A stretch of DNA of 32,240 nucleotides, taken from contig RPRQ01000056.1 in the NCBI GenBank assembly GCA_003818205.1, positions 1 through 32,240 of the forward strand, given 5' to 3'. Of this stretch, positions 24,317 through 32,119 are shown piece by piece (the stretch's first letter is position 1; each line of letters opens with the position of its first letter). Origin of the DNA: Bacteroidales bacterium (GTDB lineage: Bacteria > Bacteroidota > Bacteroidia > Bacteroidales > Tenuifilaceae). The translations under genes and the position numbers were made by a program. The notes under the pieces are model-generated. The model was not told the DNA's origin, ran no database searches, and worked only from the letters and a program-made list of their open reading frames with translations.

Positions 24317-25084
24317 ATGAGAGTTGTAGAAGAGAAATATTTTAGTCAGTATAACGATTTAATCGGAAATCAAATAAACAAATTTATAGTGTCTTTTGAC
24401 TTTACTGAAAAAAGCACTGACTTGGGATATAAGACACAGGCCTCAGCAGTTTATTCATCTAATATTGAAGGAAATAGCATTGACTTGAATTCTTACATGA
24501 ATTATAAACTTTCACAGGAAAAATTTAAGCCTAAAAAGGAGATTCAAGAAATTGAAAACTTAATTGCAGCCTACGAATTTGCACAATCAAATGATTTGAA
24601 TGAAAAAAATTTCTTGCATTGTCACAAAATACTCTCTAAAACATTGGTAATAAAAAGTAAACAAGGAAAATATCGCAATGAAGAAGTGGGTGTATTCGGG
24701 CAGTCAGGATTAGTTTACCTTGCCATTGAACCTGAATTTGTTAAAGAAACTATGACCGAATTCTTCAACGATTTAGATGTCTTGATAAGAACGAATTTAT
24801 CAAAACCTAAGGTATTTTACTTCGCTTCATTGATTCATCTTAAATTTGCCCATATACATCCATTTAGAGATGGGAATGGTCGTGCCGTTAGATTACTAGA
24901 AAAATGGTTTATTACAGAGAAATTAGGAAAAGATTTTTGGAAGTTATCTTCTGAGAAATATTATAGAGAGCATCAAATGGAATATTATAACAATATCAAT
25001 TTGGGAGTGAATTATTATGAATTGAATTATGATAAGTGTATTCCATTCCTAATAATGCTTCCAAAGTCAATAGAAAACAAATAA
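24317..25084 (+). CDS. Fic family protein (class II), likely AMPylase
   Basis: A 255-residue Fic-domain protein, a family that mostly transfers AMP from ATP to hydroxyl side chains of target proteins. The active-site motif HPFRDGNGR (181-189) is complete: catalytic His181, metal-binding Asp185 and the GNGR anion hole. SSNIEGN (47-53) matches the inhibitory (S/T)xxxE(G/N) motif, with Glu51 as the inhibitory residue. It lies N-terminal to the Fic core, which makes this a self-inhibited class II protein. No separate antitoxin gene is adjacent, as expected for that class. There is no C-terminal winged-helix domain, so it is shorter than many Bacteroidota Fic proteins. Base composition is more AT-rich than in neighbouring ppdK. 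It stands alone between inverted repeats, which suggests acquisition. Confidence 0.92.
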   Translation: MRVVEEKYFSQYNDLIGNQINKFIVSFDFTEKSTDLGYKTQASAVYSSNIEGNSIDLNSYMNYKLSQEKFKPKKEIQEIENLIAAYEFAQSNDLNEKNFLHCHKILSKTLVIKSKQGKYRNEEVGVFGQSGLVYLAIEPEFVKETMTEFFNDLDVLIRTNLSKPKVFYFASLIHLKFAHIHPFRDGNGRAVRLLEKWFITEKLGKDFWKLSSEKYYREHQMEYYNNINLGVNYYELNYDKCIPFLIMLPKSIENK

Positions 25085-25182
25085 AAGCACGTTACACAAC
25101 AGCTAGTTAATGCATTTGGGCTGATGATGCATTTGGAGTTCTTAACGCTTTTTTAGTAGCTTTACTATCGTAGGAACTGCCT

Positions 25183-25249
25183 ATCCTGCCTACCCTGCCT
25201 ACCGGCAGGTAGGTAAGAAAGCCCGCCTGAATGACGCAGTCAGTCAGGC
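25183..25249. repeat. CCTGCC palindrome and adjacent hairpin
   Basis: A member of the CCTGCC family occurs at 25194-25213 (CCTGCCTACCGGCAGGTAGG), preceded by two more CTGCCTA units. Next to it GCCTGAATGAC (25225-25235) pairs with GTCAGTCAGGC (25239-25249) at 10 of 11 positions. The surrounding stretch 25101-25340 carries no gene; ATGCATTTGG occurs twice (25110, 25127). Confidence 0.75.
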
Positions 25250-25351
25250 AGTTTCAACCGAGCGTCCTTTGCGAGCTTGCTGGAGGCAACCGACCGAAGG
25301 GTGCTCCACGAAGCTAATAATTATAGTTTGTTGCGTTAGGTCCGTGAACTC

Positions 25352-25580
25352 AGGGGACGAATAAAAGTTAAAACCATAACTGGAGGCAAGTTTGTGGTAT
25401 TTAGATATAAAGGTTCTTAGGATTATCTATGAGTTGTATGATTCTATTTATAAAGATTGGGTTTTGTTTTCTGATTTCAAACTAAGGGATTTGCCTTCAA
25501 TTGAAAAATATCTAAATTTTGCTTATAACACCAAGCCTGAGAACTTATTGACAGAAATATATATACCAATTGAGGGATAG
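25352..25580 (+). pseudogene. Frameshifted GyrI-like effector-binding domain remnant
   Basis: Two frames together spell the end of a GyrI-like/AraC effector-binding domain. The first, from about 25352, reads KVKTITGGKFVVFRYKGS and then meets a TAG (25412-25414). The +1 frame continues RIIYELYDSIYKDWVLF, then DLPSIEKYLN and the typical ending PENLLTEIYIPIEG with its stop at 25578-25580. The GGKxxVFRYKG and LLTEIYIP signatures are characteristic of the family. A one-base loss near 25411-25415 explains the break. The N-terminal part and any DNA-binding domain are missing: stop codons lie upstream in both frames (25337, 25377). It therefore reads as a degraded 3' fragment, not a functional gene. 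Confidence 0.7.
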
Positions 25581-25724
25581 AAAAACAGCTCCATCTAATA
25601 CGTGGAATAACCTGTTAGGGCTGATGATGTTTTGTCAAACTCACTAGGTGGACTAACAATTGAAAGGTTTTTTATGCAATGAACTATTAGTAACATTAAA
25701 GCTGAGCTATTATACTGTCGATTT

Positions 25725-27140
25725 ATGAATAGAATTAAAGTTACCTTAACCTCACTACTCTTTCTTTATAGCCTAACCATTGTTAAAGGGCAGGATATAA
25801 TTCTAAAATTAGATTATAATATTAAACCAACCTATTGCAGCGATATAAGCGTACAAAATGCAAAAGTGACATTTAAGGACTTTAGCGATGGAAAAATGCA
25901 TGCGTACCCTTTACATGAGATAAGCCAGATTAACCTTTATGAGAATCAACCCAGCGAGATTTTGGTACCAAGATTGCAACTTGATACCATAAAATGCAGG
26001 GTTGACTCAATTACTAGGGGTAATGTATATTTTAGGTTAGGTGATAATCAATCGCAAGTTGTAAGTAAAGACAGCGTATTCTGTGTGCTTTTTAATGGGC
26101 TAGGGTATGAAACTGCTGATTTATATAGCGATAAATATTTTCGGCTAAATGAGGTTCAGTATTCATATAAACCCAGAATAAAGAGAAGCGATGGTACTCA
26201 AATAGATGTTAATAACCTAATTTCATTAACCCCTGAAAGAGTAGAATTTGAGCTGATTAAAGACGGAGTAAAGAGGGTAACATTTATTGATACAAAGAAT
26301 GTTATTTCTTATTTGAACAAAAAGCCAATTGGTAAAAGAATTATTATTCCTAGCAGTGATTTTATCCTAACAAGTGGGGGTAACCTTTATGAAACGTTAA
26401 TCACTCAAGTAAATGAAGAGACCGTTGAATATATAACCAATAGCCGTTTAAGCACCATAACCCAAAAGATAGAGAAAAATGCGATAGCAGGTATTTTCTT
26501 TTTTGATTACTCTGCTCAGAAGGTTATTCCGTCCTCAAATGTAGAATACACCTCTATGGATGGGAAGAATGATTTCAAAAAGATTAGGGTTGATTTTAAT
26601 GCAGGAATTGGGTATTTACTTGCCGATGCACCTGAGAGTTCTTTGGAAGCTGAAAAAAAATACATTGATGATTTGCGTTTGGGATTTACTATGGATATGA
26701 ATGTTAATATATTTATTATCAAAGAATTAGGATTTGGTATTAAATTTAACCAATACAAAACGAGTAACTCCATCTCTAACCCATCTCATTTGGAGGATAA
26801 CATTAGAATAAGATTTCTCGGTTTTTCATTATTAAGCCAATTAGAACTTTTTAATGATCGCGTTTTCCTCAATGCTGGAATATCATTTGGGAATCTTTCA
26901 TTAGTGAATCATGCAAAGGTGAATTGGGATAGCAATAAGATTGAGGGTAGAACCTTTGGAACGTATATTGTTATGGGTATTGACTATTTCATTGAAGATT
27001 ATATTTCAGTTGGTATAAAAGTTGGTCGGATGACCGGGAAAATAGACCAGCTAAAGTTGAACAATGAAAACATTGAAATGGATGAAAAGGAAGATTTATC
27101 ACGTTTCGATGGTGTTATTAATTTTATGATCTATTTTTAA
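25725..27140 (+). CDS. Exported protein with C-terminal beta-barrel-like domain
   Basis: A 471-residue protein with a signal peptide ending near IVKGQ (residue 23). Residues 24-270 contain two similar beta-rich segments (LKLDYNIKPTYCSDISVQNAKVTFKD; later DFILTSGGNLYETLITQVNEETVEYI), each followed by a hydrophobic AIAGIFFF or SVFCVLF strand. Residues about 285-471 alternate like outer-membrane strands (VDFNAGIGYLLA, LRLGFTMDMNVNIFI, IRFLGFSLLSQLELF, YISVGIKVGRM) and end in an aromatic residue, NFMIYF, the usual barrel C-terminus. The family is not recognised. It probably sits in the outer membrane with a periplasmic N-domain. Upstream 25581-25724 holds no clear promoter. Confidence 0.75.
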   Translation: MNRIKVTLTSLLFLYSLTIVKGQDIILKLDYNIKPTYCSDISVQNAKVTFKDFSDGKMHAYPLHEISQINLYENQPSEILVPRLQLDTIKCRVDSITRGNVYFRLGDNQSQVVSKDSVFCVLFNGLGYETADLYSDKYFRLNEVQYSYKPRIKRSDGTQIDVNNLISLTPERVEFELIKDGVKRVTFIDTKNVISYLNKKPIGKRIIIPSSDFILTSGGNLYETLITQVNEETVEYITNSRLSTITQKIEKNAIAGIFFFDYSAQKVIPSSNVEYTSMDGKNDFKKIRVDFNAGIGYLLADAPESSLEAEKKYIDDLRLGFTMDMNVNIFIIKELGFGIKFNQYKTSNSISNPSHLEDNIRIRFLGFSLLSQLELFNDRVFLNAGISFGNLSLVNHAKVNWDSNKIEGRTFGTYIVMGIDYFIEDYISVGIKVGRMTGKIDQLKLNNENIEMDEKEDLSRFDGVINFMIYF

Positions 27141-27250
27141 AGCTAGCATTCCTCCAAAGGTTCTATTAATGAATTACTGCGTTCAATTACAACAGCCATG
27201 TAACCAAATTCTCTATTTGCATAATCCGTTGAATTAATTTATTTTAGGGC

Positions 27251-27355
27251 ATCTCTAAAAGTTCCATTTTATTAAGTAGAGAGGGCCGTTATGAGTAATT
27301 AAAAAAAGGTTTTTAGAGATACTTCTTAGCCATATGAGGAAATTGAAATTTCAAT
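27251..27355 (+). promoter_or_regulatory. Inverted repeats in the leader of the SulP gene
   Basis: ATCTCTAAAA (27251-27260) and TTTTAGAGAT (27311-27320) are perfect inverted repeats 50 bp apart. A separate perfect 14-bp palindrome, ATTGAAATTTCAAT (27342-27355), ends 1 bp before the ATG at 27357. Both could control expression of the transporter; the first pair could also be a tiny insertion element. Confidence 0.45.
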
Positions 27356-27356
27356 A

Positions 27357-29771
27357 ATGTTGCTTATGAATATTAAATTCTTTTTAAAAGAGAAATTACA
27401 TAAGTATATACCAGCCGTTAAATGGCTTGCTGATTATTCTTTTAAAATTTTTGGTAGCGATACGGTATCAGGCCTTACGTTGGCCGCTTATGCAATTCCC
27501 GTTTCATTGGCATACGCAACACTGGCTGGTTTACCCCCGCAATACGGAGTGTATGGTTATCTAATTGGAGGTTTTTTTTACGCCATGCTTGGTACGGGTA
27601 AGCAGCTTGCTGTTGGTCCAACTTCAGCCATATCAATGCTTATTGGCGTTACGCTTACCAGTCTTTCCAATGGTGATGTTCAACGTTGGGTCGATTTGGC
27701 ATCGCTATCAGCATTGCTTTTTGCTGGTATGAGCGTTATGGCATACTTACTCCGTTTAAGTAGTATAATTAATTTTATTAGCGAAACAGTATTGGTGGGT
27801 TTCAAAGCTGGTGCGGCTATAACAATTGGGCTAACCCAGCTGCCCAAACTTTTTGGTGTAGCTGGAGGTGGCGAAAGCTTCTTTAGCCGTTTAACAACCC
27901 TTTTCAGCCAATTGCCGACTACCAATACCTATGTTTTAATATTTGGTATTGCGTCTATTTTGTTACTGTTTTTTGGGGAGAAATGGCTACCCGGTAAACC
28001 AATTGCCATAGTGGTGGTGGCTCTATCTGTTCTTGCTATTACATTTACCCCGCTTGGTGCAATGGGTTTTAAAACGGTTGGTGTTATCCCTAGCGGCCTT
28101 CCAAAATTACATCTTCCATCGTTAAATTTTAACGATATTGGTAATATTCTTCCGCTAGCATTTGCCTGTTTTCTTTTGGCTTATATCGAGAGCGTTTCGG
28201 CGGCCAAGACGCTTGCCCAGAAAAATGGTTACGATATTGATGCGCGCCAAGAATTGCTTGCATTGGGTGTTGCCAACCTCGCTACATCATTGGGTCAGGG
28301 TTATCCGGTAAGCGGTGGCTTGTCGCAATCGGCTGTGAACGAATCGGCGGGAGCCAAAACGCCAATTTCGCTTGTGGTTGCATCGGTTGGCATCGCGGTT
28401 TGTCTTTTATTTTTAACAGGGTTACTCAAAAACCTACCCGTAGTAATTTTAGCTGCCATTGTACTTATTGCCATAAAAGGATTGATCGATATTAAAGAGA
28501 TGAAACGATTATTTAAGGTAAACCGTTTCGATTTTGTTATTGCAATGACCGCTTTGACTAGCGTAATTGTTTTTGGAATATTGCAAGGGGTTCTCATAGC
28601 AGCACTATTCTCGTTGATTCTAATCATTAGGAATGTATCGAGCCCTCACGTTGCTTTTCTTGGCCGAATACCAGGTACAAATAGATATACCGATATTAAG
28701 CGTCACCCTGATAATGAATTGGTCCCTGGCGTTCTGTTATTCAGGGTTGAATCAACTTTGGTTTATTTCAATGTAGCCAATGTTTACCAAACGGTATGGG
28801 CTAAGGTTTTAGAGTCGGGGTCATTGTTAAAAACTGTAATCTTCGATCTAAGCTCATCGGCTACCATCGATTCGAGCGGTGCTCGGCTTATTAAGAGACT
28901 TTATCAGAACCTTCAGGCAAAAGGTATTGCATTTAAGGTGGTTGAAGCGCATTCAGGGGTTCGTGATATATTACGGATTGAAAAAATTGAAAATTTACTA
29001 GGTCATGTGAGCCGGCGCGACACCCTTCACGATGTTATTGTAAATGCAATTGGCGAAAGTGAGCCTGATATAATTAAATCAGCGAAAAAGCTCAAAAGAC
29101 TTCAATTAGAAAAAATTATTTCGAATATTATATTGGGCAATAACTATTTTAAGGAAACTCATCCGCGTGAATACTTTGAGAGTTTAAGCTATGAGCAAAA
29201 GCCCTACATTACCTTGGTTACATGCTCCGATTCACGGGTGCCTCTGAATGCTTTGATGCCCGATACTTCCAATAAAGTTTTCTCGATTCATAATATTGGC
29301 AACCAGATTTTATCGACAGAAGGCTCGGTTGATTTTGGTATTTACCATCTGAAAACCCCTTTGTTATTATTCCTGGGACACTCCGATTGCGGAGCGATTA
29401 AGGCGTATTTAAAGGGATTCGATGAGGAGACCTATGGCATTAAGCATGAACTCGATTTTTTACAACCCATTATTACCGAGTATAAAAATATTGGTGATTT
29501 TGAGAAACTTCATGCCCATGTTATCGAAAAGAACCTCGATTATCAGGTAAACATTGCCTGTAAAAAGTATAAAGATCTTATAAGTGTAGGTAGGTTAACG
29601 GTTATGGCAGGATTCTACGACTTCAAAGGAGAATTCGGCAAGGGTATGGGGAATATCGTAATCGTTAATGTTAACAAGCAAAAAGTTGTTGAAGAGCTAC
29701 GAAATCTTCCGCTGTTCGCCTATCTGTCGAATGGTCAAAAGGAAATACACATAGGGAGGTTGCCGGAATAG
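27357..29771 (+). CDS. SulP anion transporter fused to STAS and beta-carbonic anhydrase
   Basis: An 804-residue inner-membrane fusion. Residues about 30-430 are a SulP (SLC26-type) transporter with SGLTLAAYAIPVSLAYATLAGLPPQYGVY, AVGPTSAISML and roughly ten to twelve helices. Residues about 455-560 are a STAS domain (IFDLSSSATIDSSGARLIKRL). Residues about 585-800 are a beta-class carbonic anhydrase with zinc ligands Cys623 (CSDSR), His675 and Cys678 (HSDCG) and the active-site Asp625. The usual RNAGN stretch reads HNIGN. Such fusions are known, for example Mycobacterium tuberculosis Rv3273. Coupling of bicarbonate (or sulphate) transport to CO2 hydration is a reasonable inference. ATG at 27366 is an alternative start and would shift numbering by three. 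A palindrome sits against the start codon. Confidence 0.95.
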   Translation: MLLMNIKFFLKEKLHKYIPAVKWLADYSFKIFGSDTVSGLTLAAYAIPVSLAYATLAGLPPQYGVYGYLIGGFFYAMLGTGKQLAVGPTSAISMLIGVTLTSLSNGDVQRWVDLASLSALLFAGMSVMAYLLRLSSIINFISETVLVGFKAGAAITIGLTQLPKLFGVAGGGESFFSRLTTLFSQLPTTNTYVLIFGIASILLLFFGEKWLPGKPIAIVVVALSVLAITFTPLGAMGFKTVGVIPSGLPKLHLPSLNFNDIGNILPLAFACFLLAYIESVSAAKTLAQKNGYDIDARQELLALGVANLATSLGQGYPVSGGLSQSAVNESAGAKTPISLVVASVGIAVCLLFLTGLLKNLPVVILAAIVLIAIKGLIDIKEMKRLFKVNRFDFVIAMTALTSVIVFGILQGVLIAALFSLILIIRNVSSPHVAFLGRIPGTNRYTDIKRHPDNELVPGVLLFRVESTLVYFNVANVYQTVWAKVLESGSLLKTVIFDLSSSATIDSSGARLIKRLYQNLQAKGIAFKVVEAHSGVRDILRIEKIENLLGHVSRRDTLHDVIVNAIGESEPDIIKSAKKLKRLQLEKIISNIILGNNYFKETHPREYFESLSYEQKPYITLVTCSDSRVPLNALMPDTSNKVFSIHNIGNQILSTEGSVDFGIYHLKTPLLLFLGHSDCGAIKAYLKGFDEETYGIKHELDFLQPIITEYKNIGDFEKLHAHVIEKNLDYQVNIACKKYKDLISVGRLTVMAGFYDFKGEFGKGMGNIVIVNVNKQKVVEELRNLPLFAYLSNGQKEIHIGRLPE

Positions 29772-29800
29772 AAACATCAACCCGTAAACTAATAAGCTCG

Positions 29801-30234
29801 GTTGACCGAGAAAAAATTAAATTCAATAGGTCGTAGTGCTGCTGCTTCTTCTAGCTGAAATATAATCATCTATTCTACAAATAGGTAACAGCAATGCTGC
29901 TTTTTAAAGCTGCGGAGCGATGACCTATTTGTAGTAATTTTCATTAAACCGAAAATCCTGCCTGCCGCCTGCCTGCCGGCAGGCAGGGTAGGCAGTGTAA
30001 TGGTGCTAACATAAGAAAAATAAATAATGAACAATAGAACAACGAATTTCGAATTACGAAGTAAATCAACTAATTCGACATTCATTATTCCTTGTTCGGT
30101 GTTCAATATTCATTAAATTTATCCTTAAGTTAGCACCATTAGTAGGCAGGGCAGACAGGGGTGATCTATTCATTGAATGTAGTAATATTAAGTATTTCAT
30201 TAATTAATAGTATTTTAGTCGGTCAGTAGCGATA
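29801..30234 (+). repeat. Structured intergenic repeat family, copy 3 (interrupted)
   Basis: Same parts as the other copies: ACCGAGAAAAA, AATTCAATAGGTCG, GCAATGCTGC hairpins, CTACAAATAG (29875-29884) / CTATTTGTAG (29925-29934), a perfect 20-bp palindrome CCTGCCTGCCGGCAGGCAGG (29968-29987), GGGGTGATCT, TGTAGTAATATTAAG, and TTTAGTCGGTCAGTAGCGATA at the end. It is longer than its relatives because about 144 bp (29998-30141) are inserted in the palindrome region. It occupies nearly all of the 484-bp gap after the SulP gene. Confidence 0.9.
29998..30141. mobile_element. 144-bp MITE-like insertion nested in repeat copy 3
   Basis: TAATGGTGCTAACATAAG (29998-30015) and the reverse complement of 30124-30141 match at 17 of 18 positions. 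Inner sequences (ATGAACAATAGAACAACGAA at 30027-30046 and its partner 30095-30113) also pair imperfectly, so the whole insert could fold as one hairpin. GTAGGCAG occurs on both sides (29988-29995, 30142-30149) and might be a target duplication, though that region is rich in GGCAG by nature. No coding capacity. Confidence 0.75.
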
Positions 30235-30255
30235 ATTTAAACATCAAATCTTATT

Positions 30256-32055
30256 ATGCCAGACACAGCATTTAATTATTATTCAAGCAATGTATTGAAC
30301 TTAGATTCCGATATTAAAAAGGTAAGGAAAAGGATATTTGTATTTTACTTGGCCCGTCTTATCCTGTTCCTTTCGGTTATCACATTTTTTGTGCTGTATA
30401 TCAAGTTTAAAAGTAACATGCTGTTCCTTTTCTTCTCTTTTACCTGCTTGGCGTTGTTCCTGTATTGCGTAAAGCGCAATTTGGATTTGGCTTACCATGA
30501 GCAGCTTCTTAACCATAAACTTCAGGTTAATAAAGATGAGTTGAACTTCTTAGATCACAGATATCATGAGCACGATAGAGGCGATGAGTACAATTATTTA
30601 AACCCACACCTTGCGGCCGATTTTGATATTTTTGGTAACGGCTCGCTCTTTCAGTACTTAAATCGTTGCTCAACAAGGATTGGTAAGGATAGGTTTGCTC
30701 AAAATCTCTGTGCATCAGAGCTTAATGAGGATATTATTGTTAAAAAGCAGCAAGCAGTTATGGAGTTATCGGGCAAGAATGAGCTGGCTCAAAACTTTCA
30801 AGCTTATGGTAAGTTCATCACAGAGAATGGGAGTGAGCTCTCAAATTTGCAAGCATGGTTGAATGAGGAGGATGAAAAGCTCAGATTACTTCAAATATCA
30901 GCCTATATATTTCCAATTATTTGTTTTACTTGGATAGCTCTTGTAGTCTTTGGTTCCTTTTCGGTCAACTCTATTATTGTCCCAATTATTCTTAACCTTT
31001 CAATAATTGGGTTAAACAGAAAACGAATAGGCAAAGCACACTCAAAGCTTGGCAGCTCTGCAAAAACATTTGAGAAATACGCCAAACTTATCAAGCTAAT
31101 TGAGGACGATGATTTTGAATCATCATTCTTATCTGAACTTAAGCATAAATTAACCAATCGGGATAAAAAGGCGAGCCAATCGCTTAAAGTATTATTCAAC
31201 CTTTTGAATAGCTTCGATATTCGATTGAATATAATCGCTTCGTTTTTTTTAAACTCCTTATTGCTCTTCGATATCCATATTTATTATCGTTTGGCTAAAT
31301 GGAAAAAATTGCATCAAAATGTGGTCGCTTTATGGTTTTCAACCCTATCCGAGTTTGATGCTTTAATCAGCTATGCCGCATACGCATTCAATAATCAGGA
31401 TAAGGTTGTATATCCCAAAATATCCGATAAAGAGTTTACATTTCAGGCCGTTGAGATTGGGCATCCGCTTTTACACCCAACCGTTCGGGTTAATAATACC
31501 ATTCATTTTTTAGGCACACCCTCAGTGCTCATCGTTACAGGGGCGAATATGGCGGGGAAAAGCACTTTTCTACGCACTCTATCTGTAAACCTGATGCTTG
31601 CCATGAATGGTGCTCCAGTATGCGCAAAGAGCTTTGAGTTTACACCCTGCGATATCATGTCGAGCATAAAGATTCAGGATTCGCTATCCAATAACGAATC
31701 CTATTTTTATGCTGAACTTCTGAGGATTAGGGATATTATCGACCATGTGAAGGCTAATCCAAGAACTTTGGTTGTTTTGGATGAAATTCTACGAGGTACA
31801 AATACCAAAGATAAGCAGCTTGGCTCTTTGGGTTTATTGGAGAAGTTGATTAGCCAAAACTCAGTAGTAATAGTTGCTACGCACGATTTGGTAATTGGAG
31901 AGTTAGAGAATAAATACCCCGATATTGTTACCAACTACTGCTTTGAGGTTGAGCTTACAAACGATCAGCTGATTTTTGACTATAAGCTGAAGAAAGGGAT
32001 TAGCCAAAAGCTAAACGCTTCTTTCTTGATGAAAAAGATGGAGATCATTAATTAA
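30256..32055 (+). CDS. Membrane-anchored MutS-family ATPase
   Basis: A 599-residue MutS paralogue. The C-terminal MutS domain V has Walker A TGANMAGKST (about 429-438), an LVVLDEILRGTNTKD Walker B/signature block (about 505-519) and the ATHD switch (about 540). The mismatch-recognition domain I of true MutS is absent. Instead the N-terminus carries two close helices (about 28-47 and 53-70) and another hydrophobic pair lies near 213-252, giving up to four membrane spans. A further hydrophobic stretch occurs near 325-345. I recall similar MutS-like membrane proteins in Bacteroidota, and the role is not settled in what I know. Mismatch repair is unlikely. Its stop codon lies within a repeat terminus that begins at 32052. 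Confidence 0.88.
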   Translation: MPDTAFNYYSSNVLNLDSDIKKVRKRIFVFYLARLILFLSVITFFVLYIKFKSNMLFLFFSFTCLALFLYCVKRNLDLAYHEQLLNHKLQVNKDELNFLDHRYHEHDRGDEYNYLNPHLAADFDIFGNGSLFQYLNRCSTRIGKDRFAQNLCASELNEDIIVKKQQAVMELSGKNELAQNFQAYGKFITENGSELSNLQAWLNEEDEKLRLLQISAYIFPIICFTWIALVVFGSFSVNSIIVPIILNLSIIGLNRKRIGKAHSKLGSSAKTFEKYAKLIKLIEDDDFESSFLSELKHKLTNRDKKASQSLKVLFNLLNSFDIRLNIIASFFLNSLLLFDIHIYYRLAKWKKLHQNVVALWFSTLSEFDALISYAAYAFNNQDKVVYPKISDKEFTFQAVEIGHPLLHPTVRVNNTIHFLGTPSVLIVTGANMAGKSTFLRTLSVNLMLAMNGAPVCAKSFEFTPCDIMSSIKIQDSLSNNESYFYAELLRIRDIIDHVKANPRTLVVLDEILRGTNTKDKQLGSLGLLEKLISQNSVVIVATHDLVIGELENKYPDIVTNYCFEVELTNDQLIFDYKLKKGISQKLNASFLMKKMEIIN

Positions 32056-32075
32056 CGTCAGCTCGGAATAAGAAA
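32052..32075. repeat. Third terminus of the TTAACGTCAG element family
   Basis: This 24-nt segment (TTAACGTCAGCTCGG...AAGAAA) matches 16304-16327 at 21 of 24 positions. Its TAA (32053-32055) is the stop codon of the MutS-like gene. The partner terminus is not seen in the remaining 165 bp. Confidence 0.7.
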
Positions 32076-32119
32076 TTATATTGAAAAACTGATGATTTAA
32101 GGTATTACACATCAATGTC

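Larger units (their letters stand above)
24241..25100. repeat. Inverted repeat pair bracketing the Fic gene
   Basis: GTTGTGTAACATGCT (24241-24255) and the reverse complement of 25086-25100 (GTTGTGTAACGTGCT) match at 14 of 15 positions. They enclose only the Fic gene and its promoter, and the right copy begins 2 bp past the stop codon. ACACAA-G-TTGTGT at 24235-24247 adds a local palindrome at the left end. This is a cassette-like arrangement; no recombinase gene or target duplication is visible. Confidence 0.6.

Noticed and set aside
25331-25345. Integron attC-like end GCGTTAGGT
   Set aside because: It fits GTTRRRY, but I found no complementary RYYYAAC box at a suitable distance and no integrase.
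29870-30106. Minus-strand open frame of 78 codons over repeat copy 3
   Set aside because: It runs through the repeat stem, the palindrome and the nested insert; the peptide includes LPAGRQAAGR from the palindrome. No coding evidence.
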